Below, one piece after another: positions 10,881 to 22,000 of a DNA stretch of 64,000 nucleotides (its first letter is position 1; each line of letters opens with the position of its first letter). The DNA is from Solenopsis invicta. Its lineage: Eukaryota > Arthropoda > Insecta > Hymenoptera > Formicidae. The DNA lies in contig NC_052666.1 of NCBI RefSeq assembly GCF_016802725.1, positions 23,651,497 to 23,715,496 of the forward strand. Reading direction: 5' to 3'. Below the pieces are notes generated by a model. That model had not been told where the DNA came from. It worked only from the letters and a program-made list of their open reading frames with translations, and did not search any database. The position numbers were made by a program, and so were the translations under genes.

Positions 10881-13855
10881 GTCTGGATAAGGGTCAACGA
10901 GAAAATTTTATAAAATATTTGTAAAAAAGAACAGGCTATTCCAGCATAGTATTTTTATCCCTTTTATATCGCGGATTGTAAGTGTACATAAATCACATGC
11001 GATTCTTTATAATTATTTTATAACCAACAGATGATGCAAGGCGTATCGTGACCCGCTGCAAGATCCTCTTGGTAATTATTGCCAAAGAAGATCGCTTTAG
11101 CCGTGACACAGCTAACACCGTCGAGTCAATTCCACGTGGCGAAATCGAGCCACATGATAATTATGCGCGCGGATGTCTGTGCATCTCGCGGCGCGGTCCC
11201 CGGAATGCCCTGTTTCAACAAGGTGCATCTATTCAACTGTGTTGTTTGTTCCAGTTTGCGATTTCGCAAACGCGACTGTCCGTAACCCGTCGGATCATTT
11301 CCAGCGACGTGACGCGATTTCTCGCCCCGTAGGTGTCGCGCGAGGCTCCAAATGCCACCGAGTCGCAATCGTGGACGATTAGCAAATAGAAATCGTCGGT
11401 CGAAGATACAGACCGATCGAAGGTTTCGTTAAAAGGGCAATGTTAAATAAAAATTTCGATCGAACAGGTGCGATGGGTGATTGCGCGTACGCATAAATTG
11501 AACGCAGAGCGTCGCTTTGACATGAGGCTGTGTTCTCATTATTGAGTATTCTATGCGTAATATGATAATGTGTTTCTGATTCGATCGAACACATGGGACG
11601 ATATCGAGATAATCTTTTTTCTGTATTTTTTTTTTTTTTTAGTACAATTCCGAGATTCTAGACCACGGTGATCTACTCTTGGAAGACTCTTAGGTAAGAT
11701 CGGCGGACGATCCTTCGAGGCCTCGCGGCGTCTGAATGGAGGTCAATAGATTTCTGCGTGATCCATTTACACTAGGCGGGCAATCACGCACATTTCGCAA
11801 GCTATAAATTCTCACAATGCAAAATAGCGCGATACTACAAGTTGCACGAGATTAGAGGAAATCAATAGCGTAAATATCATGCTCGCCAGTAGTAACGAGC
11901 AAAATGTGTTTGGATTAACATTGTTTATCATCTATTTCTTGCTGTGTATAATGCAAGATATAATATGTCGATATTCTGCTTAATTGAGCGTTTAACGTAC
12001 TCAGGATATGATCATTTTAACGTTTCTCCGGAGCGCGGCAAACGTTCCAGTTACTGCGAATTATTCAGCAACGTGTGTCTACCAGCACAAAAGTGATTTT
12101 TCAGGTTTGTACAGCCGATAGGGTAACCGACTAGCATTAATCAGGCTTACCTGTTGTTCGCACGTCGTGTCAATGACCTGCCTATGACAAGGATGAAAGT
12201 GGCTCCCGTTTTAATTTTATGTACGAAAGAACGTGACGTAAGCTTAATCTTAACTCGATGGGGATATGACCCAATTCTATTGATTGACGTTTATGCCTAA
12301 TTATTTGCACTTGCAAAAATGAAATTGCATCGAAATGGAAACCACATGAGATTTCTTTTATGATTTATTACGTGATTGATTGCACAATTAAAAACTACAA
12401 TAAAAACACGGCATGAGTAAAATTAATATTACAATTAAAGTATTTGAATTTGCGGGAAAGAGCAAATAGAGAGAGTTTCTGTAACATTATATAAAATGTT
12501 TCACCTATTTTTAAATAAGGATTTTATTGAGATGAAATATGAAATCGGCTGTCTTGCGTAATATGAATGAGAGTATGTACCTGCATGCGACTGGAATGTC
12601 TGTCATCTCTTGGCAAAGCATTACGAGGGTCAACTAACGACCTCGAGTCTACGAAAAATTTCACTTTCTTTGGTGATAGAAAGTGGCTACGGCCTTCGAT
12701 GTTATTTTGCGATCTTTAACCGGCTGCTGGACCTTTTATGCGTTTTTGCACAAACTAATAAATGGGAAATTACTTTATATTTTTCTACTCCTTTTCTTTT
12801 TCTCTCATAAATTTAATATTTATTTAACCTTGCCCTCGTTCTGTTTGAGTCTATTTGATTTAAAATCTGTTTTATCTTCTAATATTTTATTAAAAATTTT
12901 TTTCTCTACCTTCTAATGACTTTGTCTTTAATGTAAGACTTCTTTTCTATGAAAATCTTTTATTTTTCAAAATTTTTTACTCAAACGATATAATTGTATA
13001 GTGAATTTATAAAATACTAAAAAGCTAGGTTAAAAATACTTTTTTGCTTTTTCCTTTTCTTTTTTAATTATTATGTTCGTGTCATTTGTTTGCGATTTAT
13101 TGCTGTTAGTTTTTCTAAAAGTTGCTGCTTCATCGAAAGCTAGGTCCAAGACTTTTATGGACAATTTGTCAATATTATAATCGTACTTCCAGAAGATGCA
13201 CTATGACAGTTCTGGCGCCTTGGCATTACCGGAAGAGAATGATCTTCCGTATAATTCTAGAAGGATTCAGAGGTCAAATAAAGTGAAACGTGCTTTCACT
13301 CGAAACAGCAATCGAGAAAATCAATACGACACGATCTTTCGGAACGTAACGGGAGCTTGACAAAATGAGAGGCGAGATGGCACGAGAATAGACTTTTTGT
13401 TGGAATCGTGATATTTTTCACTCAGTGTAGTTGTAATTTGTACTTGCAATTAAAATGTAATTAACCGATTTATAAGTACAACTAAAAATTTAGTTCTTGA
13501 TAATTATAATAAATTTCTCATTATAATAAATAATTAAAATTTTTTATTTGTTTTAAAATAAATCTTACACATTAATCAAGTAAAATTTTAATTAATAAAA
13601 TGAATCGATTAAAATAAATTGATGTAATTGTATATGTTTGTCGCAAACGTACTGGAGCACGTTGGAGTGAGTAAGAGTATGTTGGAACATGCGAGAGAGA
13701 GAGAGAGAGAGAGAGAGACTCGAACAAACTTTTATAAATCAAAATTATCACTTTTGAATCACTAAATCAATATTTGCATGTTTTGAATGGAACAGAATCG
13801 GGATAAGTTTCAGTAATAATTTATTGAGCTTTAGCGACTTTCTTTTAAAGTAATA
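10881..13855. other. Intergenic, no gene supported
   Basis: Contains a CpG-richer patch (about 11040-11400) with overlapping frames on both strands but no recognised domain. AT-rich DNA with short low-complexity frames follows, then a GA microsatellite at 13693-13718. The 66- and 77-residue plus frames around 12610-12916 overlap each other and look like chance. Confidence 0.5.
13693..13718. repeat. (GA)n microsatellite
   Basis: A run of alternating G and A with no interruption. Confidence 0.9.
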
Positions 13856-14398
13856 CTACTGTGTCCAAAAAGTAAGGTGACATTGCATTTATTTCGAAAA
13901 TTCTTTATTTATTCTTGCAAATCAATTTCGTCCCCTTCAAAGTAATCCCCCCCCTGATATAATACACTTATTCCAACGGATTTTCCAATCTTCGAAACAG
14001 TTGTAATAATCGATTTCAGGAATGGCCTTTAGCTTCTTCTTCGCAGCGGCTTGAATCTCTTCTATCGACTCGAAACGGTGATTCGTGATTTTTTAACCAA
14101 AAACTCGACTAATATCGTTCCACAACCACCGTATTCACCTGATTTGGCTCCATGCGACTTCTGGCTATTCAGCAAACTCAAGCAAGTCGATAGAAGAGAT
14201 TCAAGCCGCTGCGAAGAAGGAGCTAAAGGCCATTCCTGAAATCGATTATTACAACTGTTTCGAAGATTGGAAAATCCGTTGGAATAAGTGTATTATATCA
14301 GGGGGGGATTACTTTGAAGGGGACGAAATTGATTTGCAAGAATAAATAAAGAATTTTCGAAATAAATGCAATGTCACCTTACTTTTTGGACACAGTAG
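13856..14398. mobile_element. Palindromic (fold-back) mariner derivative with TA target duplication
   Basis: The element is flanked by TA on both sides (13854-13855 and 14399-14400) and its ends read CTACTGTGTCCAAAAAG inverted. The left arm, 13856-14070, is the reverse complement of the right arm, 14185-14398. I see only about two differences over some 215 bases: one base in a C/G run and one substitution. Both arms are the 3' end of a mariner, including its transposase C-terminus. A single-copy centre (14071-14184) encodes the upstream transposase motif. The element therefore has two 3' ends and no 5' end. Arm identity implies recent formation or gene conversion between arms. Confidence 0.92.
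14071..14340 (+). pseudogene. Mariner transposase C-terminal fragment
   Basis: The unique centre encodes VPQPPYSPDLAPCDFWLF, the conserved segment around the last catalytic Asp of Tc1/mariner DD34D transposases. The right arm encodes the rest of the C-terminus in another frame (it includes AAKKELKAIPEIDYYNCF and WKIRWNKCI), ending in TAA just before the terminal repeat. The two parts are separated by a deletion or frameshift at about 14180. The N-terminal DNA-binding part and the first two catalytic residues are absent, so this is not functional. Confidence 0.85.
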
Positions 14399-14754
14399 TA
14401 AGTGTCGGAAATGTTGTTTACCACTTTGTTTTTATGAGCTATAAATAATATCTCTGCAACAATAATTGCACAGCGGTTAAGCTATGTGCAGAAATGGAGT
14501 TTTTACACATAACAGATGTTACAAAAAAATTTAATATTATTCAACACTAATATCATTTTGAATGTTTACTCTCAAATTTAAGTGTAGCATTCATTATATG
14601 TATATTTACATAACATACATATAACAAATAAAATAATTTATCGATTATTATTTTAAATATTGAATATTTATCGAATATTATTTTAAATATTTTTTAATAT
14701 GATAAATATGTTCTTTGAATTAGTAATAGTTCGTAAAAGATTATAGATATTTTT

Positions 14755-14807
14755 AAAATATGATTAAAAATTAATAATTAGTAATTATTAATTTTTAATC
14801 ATATTTT
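14755..14807. repeat. Perfect 26-bp-arm AT palindrome
   Basis: Bases 14755-14780 are the exact reverse complement of 14782-14807 around a single central G at 14781. The arms are entirely A/T apart from one G near the outer end of the left arm and its paired C in the right arm. The palindrome sits in very AT-rich DNA 350 bp from the mariner derivative. It could be an element remnant or a cruciform-forming sequence. Confidence 0.9.
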
Positions 14808-17800
14808 ACTATTTTTTCAACTATTTGATTTATTTTAATAATCTATTACATTAATCGTGATTATACTTATCATTAATTTTTAATCGATTAATTTAATTAG
14901 GCTAAAACTTAATTAACTAATTATACAAAATTGTTTAACAATTAATTTTATTAATTGATTACATAGGTCTTAATTATATATGCTTTAAATTTTTTATCTA
15001 TTATTTTACTTAACAAATAAGTTAATTGATTAATGCTGAACACTTATAAAGTTTCGAGTTATTTATTTTCATTGTGACGTGTATTCCATTCTTAATTTTA
15101 TAGATTATACAAAATGAATACGAAATACTTTTCCTTAACAAAAATTGTTTACAAGATCATGATATGATATGTATACCAATAAAAGAAAAAAATTATTTAG
15201 AAGTATAAAATAAATGGAGAATTATTTTGTAAAGGCTAATTAAATTAATTAATTACAACAATTAATTGTAAGGATTCGAACTTATTTTATCGTATAAAGA
15301 ACGTCTCTTACATTAATGTAATAAGGCTATGAAAGTCTTCCAAAAATATGTTAATCATATATGCAAAGTTCAGGAAACGAATGCGACTAATTAAGAATTT
15401 TCACTTCCGTTGATATAACAGCTTCGGCTAGTTTGCATATTTTATTATTTATGTGATCAGTATCGAAGTGAAATCGTCGGATTCAGACGCATCAATTAAT
15501 AAAATCCGCGTTATTTCGTGACGCAAGTGCGAATCTATGCAGACAAAAGAAGATGTTACGAAACTCCTGTTGAAAGCGTGTCGCCGCTAAGGTTATCTGG
15601 GGATCGATTTGAGGAGGTAAAGAAGACAAAAGTCGGATTCTTTGAATGGGGGGCGAGAAATTTTAGTATTGCGCGGACTTTCATTTCGAAGAATAGATAT
15701 CGATTTATTACTGCGGGGCAATTAAATTGATGTTGACGCAACGTTACGAGCACAGATCCGCATCCCGGATGCTAGATGTGCTTAATTTAACGTTAAATAA
15801 AATATGTACGATGTTAATAATATTTCTTCATGTAAAACGTTGAATCGTTAAAGAGAGCAAAGCATGATGCTCATGAAGGATATAACAGGTCGATAAATGA
15901 GAGCACAAGGTGCTGGTTTGCACGGATTGCGTAAACCTGTCAATCCGTAATACTGAGGGACGACGTTTGACCTGTCGACTGTGTGTTTCAGAGGTAACAG
16001 AGACGGAGCCAGGAAATCACGGGAGAGAAAAAGAGGACAAATCCCGGTGAAACCGTGCTCTAGTGTTGCAGAACGTCTCATTGAAACTGTCGGCCTATGC
16101 AAATTACCGGCTTTCATGGGGCCCCGAGTAATTTCCAAGGATCGATGTGTTTCTTTGAAACTGTTCGAACACGATACGACACGTTACGTTTGAAATAGCT
16201 CGCAGGGATCGCCAAATTATTATCTCGGTGATGATTAATAGCCGTGCCGACGATGTGAAAGGGATAGAAGATACAAACTATGACATCGCTTACTAGTAAA
16301 ATAAATCGTTAATAGCATCGCTTAGAGACAATCACGTAACTCATCGCGCAGGTATCCGTATCAAGTATCCGGGATATTTAATATCTATCAGCTCGTCGTA
16401 AAATCTGTCTATATAATTTCGTTCACGCCGTTTCGCGCTAATCCAGTTGAACTGGTTTTCTTCATCATCATCAGCCATGTACGCGCTCCTTTGTTTAGAA
16501 CCCAAGTCGAGTTGAGTCCTATAAAATGTCGTAAAAACTACATACGAAGAAATTGGTTGCGTCCAAGAATGCGAAATGTTCCGTTTCTTCCGGGTGTTAG
16601 GTCCTCGCGCGTGTCCCGGACGCGCATACGCGGATACGCGGGACCAGATCCGGGTAATGCGTAAGCATACGCAAGCAATCAGTTTTTTTTTAAGTACGTT
16701 TTTATACGCCTATACTAGCATGTGCCGTATGAAACAAATGCGAGGTCTCTTTCCGCGTAAAAGAGCTAACGCTTCCTTTTCGCCAGATGTGTCATAAGTA
16801 TTACGTCGCAGTTATTTTCCAATTGACAAGAGTACATTTATGGATGTACTCGTATGCATCGCATCTCTCAAAGAATTACCGAAAATATAAAAATTTCATA
16901 GGAATTATTACATTTAAGTATTATTATATTCAAGTAAGACGATTGTTGTACATAGATGAAATAGGATAAGAAATAATAAGCATGCAGCTGTTCGAATTAG
17001 AAAATTTTAGCCGCTGGCTAATGAATAATTTTGTGACAAAGGCAATCACGTGATCACTTTTATCCCTCAAACAACCGGTTCGAGCGGCTCGTGAAATCGT
17101 GTCTTACGTCATTATAAGCCAAATTATTTGTTAGATTTAACGGAGATTATACATGACGCAGTGAATTAAGAGAGAGAAGTTGATTTACCACTAAAAAAAA
17201 AGCAATATGTATTTTATATAAGCGATACAGAGCAAATGATATGGATTTGTACAAATGCACTACTAATAATCGCAAATGTATGTATTGACGAATCACAACG
17301 TGTACTCAACGGTTACACGAGAAATACATTTCTAATTTCGTAATTACGACAATCCAGTATTAAATCAGTATTGAGCAAGTGACAATAAATATAAAACTAT
17401 TTGAAACGTAATAAACCTACATGACTAAACAAACTTATCTGCAAAATCGGATAAACGCAATCATGGTGAGTTCACCGTGATCGCCGTAGAAAAGGGAAGA
17501 TCGCTTCTATGTACGAAATCACACGATTGGTTATTTGCGCACGCTCGTTAGATAAGTATCTAACTATCATAATATCTTAGATAACTATCATAAATCGCAA
17601 TAATCAAGTTTCAGAATCTAAGGCGGATTTACCAATCAATCATTATTAATTATATCATTCTTTGCAACTTTGCAGGATGCATTCACAACCCAAATTTTTT
17701 TTGTCGTTGATTAGAAAGAAAATAAAGAAACCTGAAAAGCTTACAGTTTTTACATTTTGATAACTTTTAGTTGGTATCGTACAGCCAAGGAGTTCTTAAT

Positions 17801-17950
17801 TAATTCTAATTAAAATAAAATCATGTCCAAGACGCTTAGCATTGACAGTAGATAGATACTGATAATAATTATAAAAAATAACTGCAAATAATTTCGATTA
17901 GTAAGAATAAATAAATTTTATTTTATTTATACATATTTATTAATAATTAT
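14808..17950. other. Intergenic, no gene supported
   Basis: The first 600 bases are extremely AT-rich. From about 15500 to 16800 the composition is more balanced, with several overlapping 60-96-codon frames on both strands. None has a recognised motif or splice context. I see no RNA gene. Confidence 0.45.
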
Positions 17951-17962
17951 ATTTTGTAATTG

Positions 17963-18265
17963 ATGTTCGAATACAATATTCAATCGTTAAAAGGGCGAAT
18001 GGCGAGGTGTTTGTACATGTATGTTGCACGAAATTATTCACAGTTAGCCACAAGATTATTCACAGGAAATAACAATTTAAATAAGGTGAAAACGAAAGTT
18101 CAGAACAATCTCAACGATGACGTGACAGCCGTCCTTGCGCGACTAAGATTATTCTGCAATTATTGTGTCATACAGAACCCACATGATCTCGATTGTATCA
18201 ATGAGTTCGTTATTGCGAAAACCATCACTGGGATTTACCAGAGAGGTCATGAACCGATTCCGTAG
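17963..18265 (+). CDS. Hypothetical 100-codon open frame, doubtful
   Basis: An ATG-initiated frame of about 100 residues ends 175 bases before the stop of the convergent minus-strand gene at 18440. Its composition is protein-like (LARLRLFCNYCVIQ near the middle), and long frames are uncommon in DNA this AT-rich. I do not recognise any domain, signal peptide or family, and see no clear promoter. It overlaps the expected 3' UTR of the convergent gene. Chance is the simpler explanation. Confidence 0.2.
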   Translation: MFEYNIQSLKGRMARCLYMYVARNYSQLATRLFTGNNNLNKVKTKVQNNLNDDVTAVLARLRLFCNYCVIQNPHDLDCINEFVIAKTITGIYQRGHEPIP

Positions 18266-18439
18266 TCATGACAGCTGCACTTAAATGTAGTCTTTTCAAA
18301 TAGATTTTACGTAAAAAAAAATCCAAGAAGTAATCCTAAGAATTTCTATGGTTTCTTATTATGAAGTACACTTTATCTATCGGAAATGATTTTATGAATA
18401 CCGATAAAGTAATAAACTGCAGGCGGAATGATATGTAAT

Positions 18440-19000
18440 TCACATTTTCTTTTGCTGCCGTGTTCGTCTTTGCGTGTATGACGTGTACGAAGAGCTCGCC
18501 GGCGGAGATGCAGCGTAAGAAGGTTTGGGCGCCGCTACGTAAGTCGGATGATATGTGTGTGGATAAGTCGCATGTGTGGGTGGACCATACGTGGGTGTTT
18601 CTTGTGATGTTTTTGATGAGGCAGAGGCTGACTGCTTTGAGCTCCCCTCCGACGACGTGCCTGATAGACTTGCACTGGAGGTCGACGACGTGGCCGATAG
18701 CTTCAGGAAAGCGCCTAAGATAGTCTGTATCGGCTCGGTAAGGACTGATTTAGTAGGTTTGTAGCTATAATCAGGGTAGGCTTGATAATGGTCGTAGGTT
18801 GTGGATGTGTGATATGGGTCATTGTTGCCATATCTATTAACGTTACTATTGTTCCGAGCACCATAACCGTATGGAGTACCATAACCGTAACCGTAACCCT
18901 TCTTCTGTTGGGATCCAGCACTAGCACCAGCGAGTACGCCTTGCACAATCGAGCTTACTAGAGATTTCACATCCGAATCACCTGCCGCAAGAGCGGATTC
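18440..19000 (-). CDS. Terminal Gly-Tyr/Ser-rich exon of the secreted repeat protein
   Basis: It starts at ESALAAGDSDVKSLVSSIVQ after a TTTTCAG acceptor. Next come KKGYGYGYGTPYGYG, a Tyr/Pro/His-rich part, a Ser-rich block, and a basic tail (QRRTRQQKKM) before TGA. Gly-Tyr repeats are common in cuticular and silk-like insect proteins, but this is composition only, not a family assignment. Confidence 0.8.
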   Translation of the reverse strand, partial: ESALAAGDSDVKSLVSSIVQGVLAGASAGSQQKKGYGYGYGTPYGYGARNNSNVNRYGNNDPYHTSTTYDHYQAYPDYSYKPTKSVLTEPIQTILGAFLKLSATSSTSSASLSGTSSEGSSKQSASASSKTSQETPTYGPPTHATYPHTYHPTYVAAPKPSYAASPPASSSYTSYTQRRTRQQKKM

Positions 19001-22000
19001 CTGAAAATTAGAAATAATAAGGAAGTTTTCGTTTAATTTTAGAAAATAGAAAATATAAATAGAAGAAGAGAGTAATAAAAATCATATAAATAATCGTATA
19101 GAAGTTTCATGTAGTTAGTTTTATGATGCGTACTTTACTTAGTTTAGCGGTGATACCGGCAACAAGGCCCGACAACACTGATTGTCCATATGGTCCCGTT
19201 GGCTAAAATTGACGAGAGCACGAATAGATAAATTAATAATTCAAAATCACAAGTACATATCGTGTGAATATAAATGAACACAGAAAAGCTTGCAAACATA
19301 TAGATTACCTTGCTTAAAGGTTCAGCCGATGCGCCAAATACAGATGCCGATCCCTGTATGCCGTCGGGCTGAAAGTCCAAATTGATACTTATTCGTTTAT
19401 ATCTTGTATCCGCAAAATTGCATTATTTTCTCTTTTATTGCTAATTCTACAATTTTAAATATAAAGGTAGAAATAAAATTCTTACGCCACTACTGGTACG
19501 ACTCAGCGGAGCGATCAGAGGACCCGAAAGAGGTCCGCTCAACGGCGCTATTAACTGAACAATTGGTCCTAAAATGGAGCCAGAATCGCTGCCTTGTCCC
19601 TCTGGGCCCTGAAGAAATTTTATTATTCAGAGAAGAGATTATAAAAATTACACTCGAAATTAACAAATTTACCTCACTGAGCCTCTGGGAGAGTGGGAGT
19701 AGAACCCCAGGAATATCAAATCCGTCTTCCTCTGGCTACAAGAGAACAAATATTTTACCGTTGTATAATTAAATCTCTACGCATAATTTGGAGAATGTAT
19801 TAATCTTACATCAGAGAGTCCTTCGAGAAGAGGAAGTGCACCTTCAAGCAGCTCTACTATATCAACGTCGGAATTCGGCTAAAATATAATCATAGCTTAC
19901 TATTTTTCATACTGATTTCACCTCTAATGTTGTATTGCGATATAATGTTTTGTGCAATCAAAAACACGAATACAGAAAATTCACGAGTGCTTAAGCGACC
20001 TTTAGATGCTCAGCATTATTGCATAAAGGTTTCGAGTTTATTTTAAATTGCCTAGAGAAATATTGTACAATATTGTTGCAATATTGTTAAGCGTCTAGGG
20101 GCCGTTGTAAATTTATTATGTGTGTTATGTTACATCACTAAGATCTTCGAGAATCGGCGCAGCTAACGGTAATAAGTCGAGTATAGCTTGTATAGATCCA
20201 CCCCCTTCCTCGTCATCCTCTTGTGCTTCTGTTTGCGGTCCTTCGTCATCATTGTTCCCATTATCGATGTCTTCATTATCGGCGTTTTCATTATCGCTGT
20301 TTTCATTATTGCTGTTTCCATTACCACTGTTTTCAATATCATCGTTTTCAGTATCACGGACCCCATCATTGTCATTTTTATCATTGTCCTCCTGTGAAAT
20401 GTTTCACGTTATAAAAACACAAGACATCGTGTTTTTACAGTAAATAAAAAAAGTATAAACTGCATACATTCATTTGTTGCGCTAGAAATATTTGATTGCG
20501 TTTTCGATTAGGCAGCGCCTAAAATAAATAATTACATTTTAATTAGCGATACTCTTACATTCTTGGCAAATGGATATAGTTATATAAGTTACTTTGAAAG
20601 CGAACGACGATATACAAATATAATGATTTAAACACTACATGTGTGTAAAAAATGTAAAAAAAGAATAAATTATTTTATTACTTGTATTCTTATTACGTAA
20701 TCAGAATGTCAATCAAGGGCGATTCAACAATTTTAATTGTGCCAATAAATCTGTCCCATAAAGCATCGATTGTTGCGGAATGTTATTAGAAAGATTTCGA
20801 CATTGTACATTTTATGTGCAAAAATTCCGGAAAAATTCAAAATGTTATATGAATTGTTTCTAAAATGTATTACATACAGTATAAACTTTAAAACACTTGA
20901 GCAGAATAAAATGTTATCATGATATTAAAATGATTCTAAAATAATTACTAAGTCACTTTTCGATCGATGATTACGATTCATTTTTGTGTCATTTCGACAT
21001 TGTTTTGGGTAGGTTATGCAATTCAAAATTCATTGCTTTAAATATATCACTTTTAATTATACGTATTTCAGAAGTGACATTAAAATTTATTATTCAGAGA
21101 ACTTCGACCGATAATATTTCAAGAAGATTTCAGCTTATTTACTTAGAAAGGTTACAGATTTTTTCAGCAATGTTTTCATAAGGCTTCAAGAATTGCGGTC
21201 CAAAGCTGTCTTTAAAATGTTGTAAACATATTTTGCAATTTTTACGAAATGTTTTACCTTATTTAGTTGAAATATTTTTGAAACATCTCTGAAGAATTAT
21301 GATGCAATATAAGATTTAAGACAAAAAAAAGAGAGAATTTGTTGTTGATTCTCATTTGTGTAATGGATCTCCAACGCGATACTTTATACATATTTATGTT
21401 ATGCTAAATCATATGTTTACAAGTTGAAAATATTGTGGTCAAGGCAATCAATTGTAAATTTGCAGTTTCACAATTTTTATTTCTAATTATTGTCGTTTTT
21501 TTCTGCGTATCTCTTTTAATCAGCTATAAATTTTAACTACTATAACTTTTTTTACGAATCTCGTTTTTATCTCGTCTATTTATCTTTTTTTTGTGTAACG
21601 CTATGCGGAATAATTTATCTGAGTTACATATAAAATACAAAAAAAAAAGAGAATTTAATAGCTAAACTAAGATTTTTAAAACGATATTAAAATTCTTAAA
21701 TGTGGACAAAGCAAATTCTTTTCTCCTTTAAGAATCGTCTATTTAAAGATAAAACTTGATCTCAGCTTTTTATAATAATCCTAAAAAGCGGCTATTATGA
21801 TTTTTTTTACAATTATGTAAATTATTATGTAAAAATTATTATTTTGCTATTCTTATTATTTTACAGCATTCTTAATAGCAACACATGTTTCTTCTTCCCA
21901 ATTACAGATTTATAATATTAATATTATATTATTATTAATCTCACAGATGTTTTGTCTAAACATAAATTGTTTAAATTTTTCTAGATATACATTGTTAAAA

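Noticed and set aside
19404..19772. 122-codon plus-strand frame
   Set aside because: Antisense to two short repeat exons of the minus-strand gene and their intron; those exons have proper splice borders and repeat structure.
20120..20443. Ser-rich plus-strand frame of 107 codons
   Set aside because: Antisense shadow of the acidic repeat exon of the minus-strand secreted gene.
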